From NCBI RefSeq assembly GCF_900105715.1, contig NZ_FNRY01000001.1, forward strand, positions 248,001 to 312,000: a stretch of DNA of 64,000 bases, written 5' to 3'. The position numbers and the translations under genes were made by a program. Shown one piece after another: positions 7,900-16,361 of the stretch. The notes under the pieces are model-generated. The model was not told where the DNA came from. It saw nothing but the letters and a program-made list of their open reading frames with translations, and ran no database searches. Position 1 is the first letter of the stretch; each line of letters begins with the position of its first letter. This DNA comes from Paramicrobacterium humi (lineage in GTDB: Bacteria; Actinomycetota; Actinomycetes; Actinomycetales; Microbacteriaceae).

Positions 7900-9593
7900 T
7901 GACAACGCACGAGAACGACCCCATCGTCACGACCGCGCGCGCGTGGCTCGTGCAAGACCCCGACGAGACGACGCGCAGCGAACTCGACACGCTCGTGCGG
8001 GACGCCGAGGCCGGAAGCGAGATCGCCCTCGACGAGCTGCACTCGCGCTTCGACTCGCGCCTCGCGTTCGGCACGGCCGGGCTGCGTGGACGCATCGGCG
8101 CCGGCTCCGCCCGCATGAACCGCGTTCTCGTCGCCCAGGCCGCGGTCGGCCTCGGCCGGTTCCTGCTTGAGCGAGAGGAGGCGCCCAGCGTCGTCATCGG
8201 CTACGACGGCCGCACGAACTCCGACGTGTTCGCGCGCGACACCGCCGAGCTGCTTGCCGGCGCGGGCGTGCGCGCGATCCTGCTGCCGCGCCTTCTGCCC
8301 ACGCCCGTTCTCGCGTTCGCGGTGCGCCACCTGAACGCCTCCGCCGGCGTCATGGTGACGGCGAGCCACAATCCGCCGAAGGACAACGGCTACAAGGTGT
8401 ACCTCGGCGGCGACGACGCCGGCTCGCAGATCGTGCCGCCCGTGGACAGCGAGATCGCCGCGCACATCGAGCGCGTCGCGAACGACGACAGCGTGCTCGA
8501 ACTGCCGCGCCGCACGGACTATGAGATCGCGGACGAGAGCGTCCTCGACGCGTACGTTGCGGCGGCATCCGCTCTCTTGCCCGAGGGCGGCGAACGCCTC
8601 GAGGTCGTGTACACGGCGATGCACGGCGTGGGCTGGGAGACCTTTCGTCGCGTGCTCGCGGCCGCAGGCTGGGGCGAAGTCGCCTCGGTGCCCGAGCAGC
8701 AGGAGCCGGATGCCGCGTTCCCGACGGTCTCGTTCCCGAACCCCGAGGAGCCGGGCGCACTCGATCTCGCGTTCTCGCTCGCCCGCGATACGGGCGCGGA
8801 GCTCATCATCGCGAACGACCCCGACGCCGACCGCATGTCGATCGCGATCCCCGACGGCGACAGCCCCGAGGGGTACCGACAGCTCACGGGCAACGAGGTC
8901 GGCTGGCTGCTCGGCTGGGACGCCGCGCGCCGCGCGAGCGCCACGGGTGAGACGGGTGGTGCGCTCGCGTGCACGATCGTGTCGTCGCCCGCGCTCGCGA
9001 AGGTCGCGGAGAAGTACGACCTCCGGTTCGTCGAGACGCTCACGGGCTTCAAGTGGGTCTCGCGCGTGCCGCGACTCGTGTTCGGCTACGAGGAGGCCAT
9101 CGGCTACCTCGTGAACCCCGACGTCGTGCGCGACAAGGACGGCATCACGGCGGGAATCGCGTTCCTCGCCCTCGCCGCCGATGCGAAGGCGGAAGGGCTC
9201 ACGGTCGCGGACCTGCTCGAGGGCTTCACCGAGACGTTCGGCTTCTTCGCGAGCGACCAGCTCTCGGTGCGCGTGACCGATCTCTCGATCATCGCCGCGA
9301 TCATGGCGGAGCTGCGGCAGAACCCGCCGCAAGTGCTCGGCGAGCAGGTCGTGACGCGCATCGACGACTTCGCCAACGGGCTGCAGGGGCTGCCGGCGAC
9401 CGACGCGCTGCGCTTCGTGCTCGAGGACGGCTCGCGCGTCATGGCGCGGCCGAGCGGCACCGAGCCGAAGCTCAAGTACTACATCGACGTGACGGCGCCC
9501 GCGGGCGAGCGGGATCGGGCGCGCGAGGTGCTGGCGGGCATCCGCAGCGACCTCGACGCGTTCTCGAAGAACGTCGCCGCCCGCTTAGGCTGA
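7899..9593 (+). CDS. pmmB: Phosphohexomutase family protein (phosphomannomutase/phosphoglucomutase, PmmB-like)
   Basis: Alpha-D-phosphohexomutase superfamily enzyme, 564 residues, moving phosphate between C1 and C6 (or C5) of a sugar. The catalytic phosphoserine is S156 in VTASHNPPKDNGYKVY. The metal-binding loop is DPDADR at about 307-312. The C-terminal phosphate-binding motif is RPSGTEPKLKYY. It overlaps punA by one base. The family includes members acting on pentose-1-phosphates, so this protein could convert the ribose-1-phosphate made by PunA. That is inference from position only. A 21-bp-arm palindrome follows the stop. Confidence 0.9.
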   Translation: MTTHENDPIVTTARAWLVQDPDETTRSELDTLVRDAEAGSEIALDELHSRFDSRLAFGTAGLRGRIGAGSARMNRVLVAQAAVGLGRFLLEREEAPSVVIGYDGRTNSDVFARDTAELLAGAGVRAILLPRLLPTPVLAFAVRHLNASAGVMVTASHNPPKDNGYKVYLGGDDAGSQIVPPVDSEIAAHIERVANDDSVLELPRRTDYEIADESVLDAYVAAASALLPEGGERLEVVYTAMHGVGWETFRRVLAAAGWGEVASVPEQQEPDAAFPTVSFPNPEEPGALDLAFSLARDTGAELIIANDPDADRMSIAIPDGDSPEGYRQLTGNEVGWLLGWDAARRASATGETGGALACTIVSSPALAKVAEKYDLRFVETLTGFKWVSRVPRLVFGYEEAIGYLVNPDVVRDKDGITAGIAFLALAADAKAEGLTVADLLEGFTETFGFFASDQLSVRVTDLSIIAAIMAELRQNPPQVLGEQVVTRIDDFANGLQGLPATDALRFVLEDGSRVMARPSGTEPKLKYYIDVTAPAGERDRAREVLAGIRSDLDAFSKNVAARLG

Positions 9594-9599
9594 CGGAAT

Positions 9600-9649
9600 C
9601 AGAATCGGTTTCGGGAGCCAGGACATCGTGGCTCCCGAAACCGATTCTG
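9600..9649. terminator. Bidirectional terminator-like palindrome between pmmB and the PTS IIB gene
   Basis: Perfect 21-bp arms at 9600-9620 and 9629-9649 enclose an eight-base loop (GGACATCG). The arms contain CAGAATCGGTTTCGGGAGCC. It lies between convergent genes and can terminate both. Its core is nearly identical to the palindrome at 4461-4528. Confidence 0.8.
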
Positions 9650-9693
9650 GCTCCGGCGCGCGTTTGTGACTCCCAGGGCGGGTCGGATGCCGC

Positions 9694-9969
9694 TTAGCCG
9701 AGCGCCTCGTCGAGCTTCCGCTCGATCTCCGCGACGTCGAAGTAGTTTTCGATGACGACGATGTCGGCGAAGGTCCTGCCGATGTGCGACACGAGCTCCG
9801 GCGACGTGAGGATCACTTGCGCGTTCGCGGCGGCATTCTGAACGTTCGCGACATCGCTCGCCGTGACGCGAGCGGCGATGCCGAGCTTCTGCAGTGCGCG
9901 CTCGGCGTTGACGGTGAGGATCGCGGAGGTTCCGACGCCGGCGCCGCAGATCGCGACGATGTGCTTCAC
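9694..9969 (-). CDS. PTS sugar transporter subunit IIB
   Basis: Small cytoplasmic EIIB phosphocarrier, 91 residues, that takes phosphate from EIIA and gives it to the incoming sugar. The phosphorylated cysteine is C8 in VAICGAGVGTSAI. The P-loop resembles the ascorbate/lactose/mannitol-type IIB group. It starts with GTG at 9969 and overlaps the IIA stop codon by four bases (GTGA). No EIIC permease gene is in the window, so the substrate is unknown. The octamer GGATGCCG lies one base beyond its stop codon. Confidence 0.85.
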   Translation of the reverse strand: MKHIVAICGAGVGTSAILTVNAERALQKLGIAARVTASDVANVQNAAANAQVILTSPELVSHIGRTFADIVVIENYFDVAEIERKLDEALG

Positions 9970-10427
9970 GAGCTCACGCCCTGCTTCGCGACGCCGAGGA
10001 TCTCACGCACCGCGTCGGGCTCGCGAGCGGCGGCGAGCGCCGGGATCGCGGTCTCGTCGTTGAACACGTTCGCGAGAGCGGCCACCTGGGTGACGTGCGC
10101 GTCGGGCGAGGTGACGGCGAGCCCGACGACGACGGAGACTGGGTCGTTGTGCGGGTGGCCGAACGTGACGGGAGTCTCGAGGGTCACGACAGACAGCCCG
10201 TCGCCGAGAACGTCGGCGCCGGGGCGGGCGTGCGCGAGCGCGAGGCCGGGCGCGATGACGATGTAGGCGCCGTACTGCTCGATGACCTGGATCATGCGCG
10301 TCGTGTACTCGTCTGTCGCGACGCCGCTTGCGACGAGAGCGTCGCCGGCCAGACGGATCGCCTGCCGCCAGTTGCTTGCGTTCGCGCCGAGATTCAAGGC
10401 GGAATCGGGAAGCGGTGGCAGCGGCAT
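9966..10427 (-). CDS. PTS sugar transporter subunit IIA (mannitol/fructose/Ntr type)
   Basis: EIIA phosphocarrier, 153 residues, accepting phosphate from HPr. The active histidine is H66 in APGLALAHARP, the signature of PTS_EIIA_2. ATG 10427 is chosen because GGAGAG lies nine bases upstream; a longer in-frame reading to 10493 lacks support. It is followed by IIB with a four-base overlap. It lies 100 bp downstream of add on the same strand. Confidence 0.85.
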   Translation of the reverse strand: MPLPPLPDSALNLGANASNWRQAIRLAGDALVASGVATDEYTTRMIQVIEQYGAYIVIAPGLALAHARPGADVLGDGLSVVTLETPVTFGHPHNDPVSVVVGLAVTSPDAHVTQVAALANVFNDETAIPALAAAREPDAVREILGVAKQGVSS

Positions 10428-10527
10428 CGGCACTCTCTCCGTATGGTTCGGGTGAGGCGATCGGGCTCTCGGTCGTGAAGGGCCCTGCCTCACCGCCTAT
10501 TTTAGGCGCGGCGCCTGAACGCGCGGT

Positions 10528-11658
10528 TCACGCCCCGTAACTCTCGGCATCCTCGAAGCCCTGACTGATGACGTCGGCCAGGTCTTCACGCTCCTCGAGC
10601 GGCAGGAACGCGGCCGACGCGGCGTTCAGCTGGAACGTCTCGAGATCAGCGAGGTCGTACGTGAACGCGTCGGCGAGCAGGCTCAGCTCGCGCGTGAGCG
10701 TCGTGCCCGATTGGGTGCGGTTGTCAACATTGACGGTGACGCGGAAGCCGAGCTGGTAGAACAGGTCGAACGGGTGGTCGGCGAGCTCGCTGCCCCACGC
10801 GGCTATCGCCCCCGTCTGCAGGTTCGATGAGGGGCTCAGCTCGAGCGCGATCTCGCGGTCCTTGACCCATTCGGCGAGTTCGCCGAGCGTCACGTAGGTG
10901 CTGTCGGCGTCCGCGCGCTCGATCGTGACGTCCTCGGCGAGGCGCACTCCGTGGCCGAGCCGGAGCGCGCGCCCGTCGAAGAGCGCGCTCTCGATCGAGA
11001 GCAGTCCGTCGGCCTCTCCCGCGTGCACGGTGACGGGCAAGTGGTTCTGCGCGAGGTAGTCGAAGGCGAGGCGGTGTCGGCTCGGCGGGAACCCGGCCTC
11101 GGCGCCGGCGATGTCAAAGCCCACGACGCCGCGGTCGCGGTGCCGCACGGCGAGCTCGGCGACCTCGAGCCCGCGGTCGGCGTGCCGCATCGCCGTGACG
11201 AGCTGCCCGACGCGCATGCTGCGTCCCTGCCGCTCGACCTCCGTGACCCCGGCCTCGAGTCCTGACTGCACAGCCTCGACGGCCTGGTCGAGACTCAGTC
11301 CGCGAGCGAGGTGCTGCTCGGGCGCCCAGCGGACTTCGCCGTAGACGACGCCGTCCGCGGAGAGGTCGAGAACGAACTCGCGCGCGATGCGCTCGAGAGC
11401 GTCGGCGGTCTGCATGACCGAGGTCGTGAGGTCGAACGTCGTGAGATAGTCCACGAGGTTGCCCGCGTTGCACTGGGTGAGGAACCAGTCGCCAAGGGCC
11501 GCGGCATCCGATTCGGGCACGTCGACGCCGGCCTCGTCGGCGAGCTCGATGATGGTCTGCGGGCGCAGGCCGCCGTCGAGGTGGTCGTGCAGCGACACCT
11601 TCGGCAGATCGCGCAGGTTGACTCGGCCGATCGTGTAGTCCTCATCCAGTTCAGTCAC
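10528..11658 (-). CDS. add: Adenosine deaminase
   Basis: Zinc-dependent deaminase converting (deoxy)adenosine to (deoxy)inosine, 376 residues. The metal-binding start of the barrel is KVSLHDHLDGG with H24 and H26. Further motifs are TVHAGEA, GHGVRL (substrate site) and ELSPSSNLQTGAI. Its product feeds PunA. The GTG start at 11656-11658 has a TACCCT box six bases upstream on the minus strand. It is divergent from the RhaM-like gene with a very short intergenic region. Confidence 0.95.
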   Translation of the reverse strand: MTELDEDYTIGRVNLRDLPKVSLHDHLDGGLRPQTIIELADEAGVDVPESDAAALGDWFLTQCNAGNLVDYLTTFDLTTSVMQTADALERIAREFVLDLSADGVVYGEVRWAPEQHLARGLSLDQAVEAVQSGLEAGVTEVERQGRSMRVGQLVTAMRHADRGLEVAELAVRHRDRGVVGFDIAGAEAGFPPSRHRLAFDYLAQNHLPVTVHAGEADGLLSIESALFDGRALRLGHGVRLAEDVTIERADADSTYVTLGELAEWVKDREIALELSPSSNLQTGAIAAWGSELADHPFDLFYQLGFRVTVNVDNRTQSGTTLTRELSLLADAFTYDLADLETFQLNAASAAFLPLEEREDLADVISQGFEDAESYGA

Positions 11659-11664
11659 GCCCTC

Positions 11665-11689
11665 AGGGTACCGTGCTGAAACGTATCAT
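11665..11689. promoter_or_regulatory. Closely spaced divergent -10 boxes of add and the rhaM-like gene
   Basis: Minus-strand TACCCT (plus 11665-11670) lies six bases before the add GTG. Plus-strand TATCAT (11684-11689) would start the rhaM-like mRNA about 20 bases before its ATG, which has its own GGAG. The two boxes are 13 bp apart, the same layout as at lpdA/punA. Confidence 0.45.
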
Positions 11690-11714
11690 TGCGGTGGAGA
11701 CCGAAGGAGTTCAC

Positions 11715-12044
11715 ATGTCATCATCGCCCGAGCGCGTCTGCTTCCTCATGCACCTCAAGCCCGACCGCGTCGCCGACTACCTCGCCGTGCACGAGCGCGT
11801 GTGGCCCGAGATGCTCGAGGCGCTGCGGCAGGCCGGCTGGCGCAACTACTCGCTGTTCCTGCGCGCCGACGACGGCCTCGTCGTCGGCTACCTCGAGACC
11901 GACGACTACGCGGCCGCGCAGGCCGCGATGGAGCGCACCGACGTCAACGCGCGCTGGCAGGCGTCGATGGCGCCCTACTTCGTGTCCGAGAGCGACCCCG
12001 ACCGGGCGAGCGAGCGACTCACCGAGTACTTCCACCTCGCCTGA
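11715..12044 (+). CDS. L-rhamnose mutarotase family protein (RhaM/DUF718-like)
   Basis: Small sugar-anomer mutarotase family protein, 109 residues. Typical features are VCFLMHLKPDRVADYLAVHE, VWPEM, GWRNYSLFL and the C-terminal LTEYFHL. ATG 11715 is chosen because AAGGAG lies eight bases upstream. No rhamnose genes are nearby. It sits between add and deoA, so it may act on ribose or deoxyribose rather than rhamnose (inference). The following genes are convergent. Confidence 0.8.
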   Translation: MSSSPERVCFLMHLKPDRVADYLAVHERVWPEMLEALRQAGWRNYSLFLRADDGLVVGYLETDDYAAAQAAMERTDVNARWQASMAPYFVSESDPDRASERLTEYFHLA

Positions 12045-12059
12045 GACGAGCGGATGCCG

Positions 12060-13361
12060 CTAGCCGATGCGGTTCGCGACGAGCGGGCCGCGCTCGAAGC
12101 TCGTGCCGGGCGGCGCGATCTCGAAGGCGCCGTCGAGCGCGTCGAGCGCGCGGTCGAAGCGCGCGTCGTCGTCGGCGGACAGCGTGAAGAGCGGCTGCCC
12201 TGCGGCAACGGTGTCGCCCGGCTTCGCGTGCAGCTCGATGCCCGAAGCGTGCAGCACGGGGTCAGTGGCGCGGGCGCGGCCCGCGCCGAGGCGCCACGCG
12301 GCGATGCCGAACGGCAGCGCCTCCTGGCGCACGAGCACGCCGTCGGCCTCGGCCGTGACCGTGTGCGATTCGCGCGCCGTCGGCAGCGCGGCATCCGGAT
12401 CCCCACCCTGCGCGATGACGGTCTTGCGCCACACGTCCATCGCCCGGCCGTCCTTCAGCGCTTCCTCGACGTCGGCGTCGGGCTGGCCGACGAGGCTCAG
12501 CATCTCGCGCGCGAGGGCGACGGTGAGCTCGACGATGTCGGCGGGCCCGCCGCCCGCGAGCACGTCGAACGACTCCTGCACTTCGTTGGCGTTGCCGATC
12601 GCGCGTCCGAGCGGAACATTCATGTCGGTGAGCAGCGCGGAGGTCGCCACGCCCGCGTCCCGGCCGAGCTCGACCATCGTGCGCGCGAGCTCCTCGGCCT
12701 TCGCGTAGTCGGTCATGAACGCGCCGGAGCCGAACTTGACGTCGAGGACGAGCGCCTCCGTGCCCTCCGCGATCTTCTTCGACATGATGCTCGAGGCGAT
12801 GAGCGGGATCGCCTCGACCGTTCCCGTCACGTCGCGCAGCGCGTAGAGCCGCTTGTCGGCGGGCGCGAGGCCCGTCCCGGCGGCGCAGATGACGCCGCCG
12901 ATGTCGCGCAGCTGGGCGAACATCTCGTCGTTCGTGAGGTTCGCGCGCCAGCCGGGGATGGACTCGAGCTTGTCGAGCGTGCCGCCGGTGTGCCCGAGGC
13001 CGCGGCCGGACAGCTGCGGGACCGCGACGCCGAACGACGCGACGAGCGGCATGAGCGGGAGCGTGATCTTGTCTCCGACGCCGCCCGTCGAGTGCTTGTC
13101 GACGGTGCGCTTGCCGAGCCCCGAGAAGTCCATGCGCTCGCCCGAGGCGATCATCGCGAGGGTCATGTCCTTGATCTCGCGCCGGCTCATGCCGTTGAGA
13201 AGGATCGCCATCGCGAGCGCCGCCATCTGCTCGTTGCCGACGTACTCGCGCGTGTACGCGTCGATGAGCCAGTCGATCTGCGCGGTCGACAGCTCCCCCT
13301 TGTCGCGCTTCGTGCGGATGATGTCGACGGCGTCGAACGCCTCGATGGCCTGCTCAGGCAT
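12060..13361 (-). CDS. deoA: Thymidine phosphorylase
   Basis: Pyrimidine-nucleoside phosphorylase, 433 residues, converting thymidine or deoxyuridine plus phosphate to base and deoxyribose-1-phosphate. The N-terminal helical part has LSTAQIDWLIDAYTR and LAMAILLNGM. The phosphate-binding signature is DKHSTGGVGDKITLPL. The phosphorylase signature SGRGLGHTGGTLDKLESIPG is also present. ATG 13361 follows AGGAAGAG. It is 36 bp downstream of cdd in the importer operon. The octamer GGATGCCG abuts its stop codon. Confidence 0.95.
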   Translation of the reverse strand: MPEQAIEAFDAVDIIRTKRDKGELSTAQIDWLIDAYTREYVGNEQMAALAMAILLNGMSRREIKDMTLAMIASGERMDFSGLGKRTVDKHSTGGVGDKITLPLMPLVASFGVAVPQLSGRGLGHTGGTLDKLESIPGWRANLTNDEMFAQLRDIGGVICAAGTGLAPADKRLYALRDVTGTVEAIPLIASSIMSKKIAEGTEALVLDVKFGSGAFMTDYAKAEELARTMVELGRDAGVATSALLTDMNVPLGRAIGNANEVQESFDVLAGGGPADIVELTVALAREMLSLVGQPDADVEEALKDGRAMDVWRKTVIAQGGDPDAALPTARESHTVTAEADGVLVRQEALPFGIAAWRLGAGRARATDPVLHASGIELHAKPGDTVAAGQPLFTLSADDDARFDRALDALDGAFEIAPPGTSFERGPLVANRIG

Positions 13362-13397
13362 GGTGTCTCTTCCTGTGTTCGGTGGGTCGGATGCCGC

Positions 13398-13805
13398 TCA
13401 GGCGCCGTACTCCGCCAGCTGGCGCGGACCGAACGCGTCGGGCAGCACCTCGTCGATCGTGCGGATGCCGGAGACCGTCTCGAGCAGCATGCCCGGGACG
13501 GCGTGCTCGAACAGCAGCTGGCGGCAGCGGCCGCACGGCATGAGCGTGTTGCCGTCCCCGTCGACGCACGAGAACGCGACGAGCTGGCCGCCTCCCGTCA
13601 TCGCGAGGTTCGACACGAGGCCGCACTCGGCGCACAGCCCCACGCCGTAGCTCGCGTTCTCCACGTTGCAGCCCGTCACGATGCGGCCGTCGGTCGCGAT
13701 CGCGGCGGCCCCGACGGGGAACTTCGAGTACGGCGCGTACGCCTTGCGCATCGCCTCTTCGGCCGCGCTGCGCAGCGCGCCCCAGTCGATCGAGCCGTCG
13801 TCCAT
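13398..13805 (-). CDS. cdd: Cytidine deaminase
   Basis: Homotetramer-type cytidine deaminase, 135 residues, making (deoxy)uridine for DeoA. The substrate loop is GCNVENASYG. The zinc site is LCAE (catalytic Glu) and PCGRCRQ. Length and the all-cysteine zinc ligands fit the tetrameric class. A strong AGGAGGA lies before ATG 13805. It is 13 bp downstream of the permease gene, so it shares the importer transcript. Confidence 0.96.
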   Translation of the reverse strand: MDDGSIDWGALRSAAEEAMRKAYAPYSKFPVGAAAIATDGRIVTGCNVENASYGVGLCAECGLVSNLAMTGGGQLVAFSCVDGDGNTLMPCGRCRQLLFEHAVPGMLLETVSGIRTIDEVLPDAFGPRQLAEYGA

Positions 13806-13818
13806 TCCGCTGGTCCTC

Positions 13819-15105
13819 CTACGCCTTGATGTACGGTTTGCCCGACGCGGCCGGCGCCCTCGACTGGCCGACGAAGCCGGCGACGGCGAGGATCGTCACG
13901 ACGTACGGCAGCATGAGCAGGAACTCGCTCGCGACGGGCGAGCCGACGGCGCCGAGCACGTTCTGCAGGTTCGTGGCGAAGCCGAAGAGCAGCGCCGCGA
14001 GTGTCGCCTTGATGGGATCCCACTGGCCGAAGATCACCGCGGCGAGGGCGATGAAGCCCGCGCCCGCCGTCATGTCCTTCGTGAACAGCCCGACGGAGCC
14101 GAGCGTGAAGTAGGCGCCGCCGAAGCCGGCGACGGCTCCCGCGAGGGACACGTTCCAGAACCGCGTCGTGTTCACGTGGATGCCGACCGTGTCTGCGGCC
14201 TGAGGGTGCTCGCCGACGGAGCGAGCGCGCAGTCCCCACTTGGTGTGGAACAGTCCCCAGTACGTCACGGCGACGGCGATGTACATGACGTAGATGATGA
14301 TCGTCTGCCGGAAGAACACGGGTCCGATGATCGGGATCTCTGACAGGAACGGGATGCTGATGCGCGGGAAGCGCGGCGGGCTGTTGAGCAGCGGCGCATT
14401 GCTCGTGAGCACTTGCGAGTAGAAGAACGACGTGAGGCCGAGCACGAGCACGTTGAGCACGACGCCGACGATGACCTGGTCGACCCAGTACTTGATCGAG
14501 AACGCGGCGAGCACGAAGCTCACGAGCACGCCGGCGACCATCGCCGCGATGAGGCCGAGGTACGGGTTGCCGGTCACGGACGCGACGACGGCGGAGCTGA
14601 ACGCCCCCGCGAGCAGCTGGCCCTCGATCGCGATGTTCACGACGCCGGAGCGCTCCGAGATGACGCCGCCGAGCGAGCCGAAGATGAGCGGCGCCGACAG
14701 GGCGACGGTGCCGAGCAGGAACCCGGGAAGCGGGATCGTGCCGCCCGCGGCCGCCCACGTGAAGAAGCCCATCACGAACAGCACGGCGAAAACGATGATG
14801 AGCCACAGCCAGGTCTTGCGGTAGTTCACCGTCAGCCACACCGACACGGCGGTGATGGCGGCGAGCAGCACCGTCACGACGATGCCCGTCGACACGTTCT
14901 CGAGAACGAGCGGCGGCAGCACGATCGCGTCGGAGTCGTTCGAGAGCTTGAAGGTCGTGACGCCGTCGCGGCGGAAGATCACGAACAGCACGAGCGAGAT
15001 GAGCGTGACGACGCCGAAGGTGATGGGCGCCTTCCAGCTGCGGATCCGGGCGACCTCGAGACTCTCGGAGACCGGGACGTCGGCCGCGGTTGTGGTGTTG
15101 CTCAC
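13819..15105 (-). CDS. Nucleoside ABC transporter permease 2 (BPD_transp_2 family)
   Basis: Integral membrane subunit of a Bmp-type nucleoside importer, 428 residues with multiple hydrophobic segments (for example LVLFVIFRRDG, TVLLAAITAVS, IIVFAVLFVMGFF). A typical family stretch is ERSGVVNIAIEGQLLAGAF near the middle. GTG 15105 is preferred because GGAGGTGA lies upstream and the GTGA overlaps the stop of permease 1 by four bases. It works with permease 1, the ATPase and the lipoprotein encoded upstream. Confidence 0.9.
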   Translation of the reverse strand: MSNTTTAADVPVSESLEVARIRSWKAPITFGVVTLISLVLFVIFRRDGVTTFKLSNDSDAIVLPPLVLENVSTGIVVTVLLAAITAVSVWLTVNYRKTWLWLIIVFAVLFVMGFFTWAAAGGTIPLPGFLLGTVALSAPLIFGSLGGVISERSGVVNIAIEGQLLAGAFSSAVVASVTGNPYLGLIAAMVAGVLVSFVLAAFSIKYWVDQVIVGVVLNVLVLGLTSFFYSQVLTSNAPLLNSPPRFPRISIPFLSEIPIIGPVFFRQTIIIYVMYIAVAVTYWGLFHTKWGLRARSVGEHPQAADTVGIHVNTTRFWNVSLAGAVAGFGGAYFTLGSVGLFTKDMTAGAGFIALAAVIFGQWDPIKATLAALLFGFATNLQNVLGAVGSPVASEFLLMLPYVVTILAVAGFVGQSRAPAASGKPYIKA

Positions 15106-16361
15106 TTGGCCGTCACCTCCTTCGTGATGGACGGTGTCGACCGCTTCGTGCGACCGCCGGGCTTGGGGAGGAAGAAGATCGAGCGCACGAGCGGGGGCGC
15201 TGCGATGAACAGCACGATCACGGACTGCACGACGAGTACGATGTCGACAGGGATGCCCTGACCGGCCTGCATCGCGTAGCCGCCCGCCTTGAAAGCACCG
15301 AACAGGATGCCGGCGGCGAAGGTGCCCCACGGCGTACTGCGCCCGAGCAGGGCGACCGTGATGGCGTCGAAGCCGATTCCCGCGTCGATGCCCGAGCTGA
15401 AGCCCGTCGTGATCGTGCCGAGCACTTGGGAGACGCCCGCGAGGCCCATGAGGGCGCCCGAGATGATCATCGCCCACACGTACATCGCCTTGACGCTGAT
15501 GCCCGCGACGCGTGCCGCGTTGGGGTTCTCGCCGACGGCGCGGAATTTGAAGCCGAGGCTCGAGCGGTTCATGAGCCACCACACGAAGATCGTCGCGATG
15601 ATCACGAGGATGAAGCCCGCGTGCAGCTCGTAGCGATCGCCGAAGATCGGCGGAAGCACGGCGCTCGGCAGGATCGCGGGCGACTTCGGGTTCACGGATC
15701 CGGGTGCCTGGAGCAGCCCGGGCGTGCGCAGCATCCAGGCGATGAGGTAGAACGCGACGTAGTTGAGCATGATCGTGAGGATCACCTCGTGCGCTCCCGT
15801 GCGCGCCTTCAGGTAGCCGACGATTCCGCCCCAGAGCGCGCCGCCCGCGAGGCCCGCGAGGATCGCGAGAGGGAGGTGGATCCAGATCGGCAGGTGGAAC
15901 GAGAAGCCCACCCAGCCGGCCGCTCCGGCGGCGATGAGCATCTGGCCGCGACCGCCGATGTTGAACAGGCCGACGCGGAAGGCGAGGCCGACGGCGAGTC
16001 CGCCCGCGATGAGCGGGGTCGCGTGGTGCAGCGTGTCGGTTATCGACTTGATGCCGCCCGCGAAGGTCGGTCGGTTGAAGTTGTAGATCGCGCCGTTGAA
16101 GAGGGCGATGTAGGCGCCGGAGACGGCGTTCCAGATGGCGGTGAAAGTGTCGCCCGGTCGCGCGAAGAAGTAGCTCGACGCCTTCTGCACGCCCTCGTCG
16201 GTGAAGGCGATGAGCACGGCGCCGATCACGAGGGAGATGATGATCGCGAGCACCGTGATGACGGTGCTGCTGTTCATGATCTGCGCGGCGAGCTGGTTGG
16301 CGCGCGGCGCCTCGGGTGTGCCGGCGTCCTTCGCCGCGGTGGTCTGCGTGTCGTCGCTCAT
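15102..16361 (-). CDS. Nucleoside ABC transporter permease 1 (BPD_transp_2 family)
   Basis: Second membrane subunit of the importer, 419 residues. The family motif RVGLFNIGGRGQMLIAAG lies in the middle third, preceded by LAVGLAF. Hydrophobic helices fill most of the rest (VITVLAIIISLVIGAVLI near 35-52). It overlaps the ATPase gene upstream by four bases (ATGA) and permease 2 downstream by four bases, indicating translational coupling. Confidence 0.9.
   Translation of the reverse strand: MSDDTQTTAAKDAGTPEAPRANQLAAQIMNSSTVITVLAIIISLVIGAVLIAFTDEGVQKASSYFFARPGDTFTAIWNAVSGAYIALFNGAIYNFNRPTFAGGIKSITDTLHHATPLIAGGLAVGLAFRVGLFNIGGRGQMLIAAGAAGWVGFSFHLPIWIHLPLAILAGLAGGALWGGIVGYLKARTGAHEVILTIMLNYVAFYLIAWMLRTPGLLQAPGSVNPKSPAILPSAVLPPIFGDRYELHAGFILVIIATIFVWWLMNRSSLGFKFRAVGENPNAARVAGISVKAMYVWAMIISGALMGLAGVSQVLGTITTGFSSGIDAGIGFDAITVALLGRSTPWGTFAAGILFGAFKAGGYAMQAGQGIPVDIVLVVQSVIVLFIAAPPLVRSIFFLPKPGGRTKRSTPSITKEVTAK

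Noticed and set aside
12054-13829. Plus-strand open frame opposite deoA and cdd
   Set aside because: It is Arg/Ala/Glu-rich shadow coding with no motif; deoA and cdd are certain.
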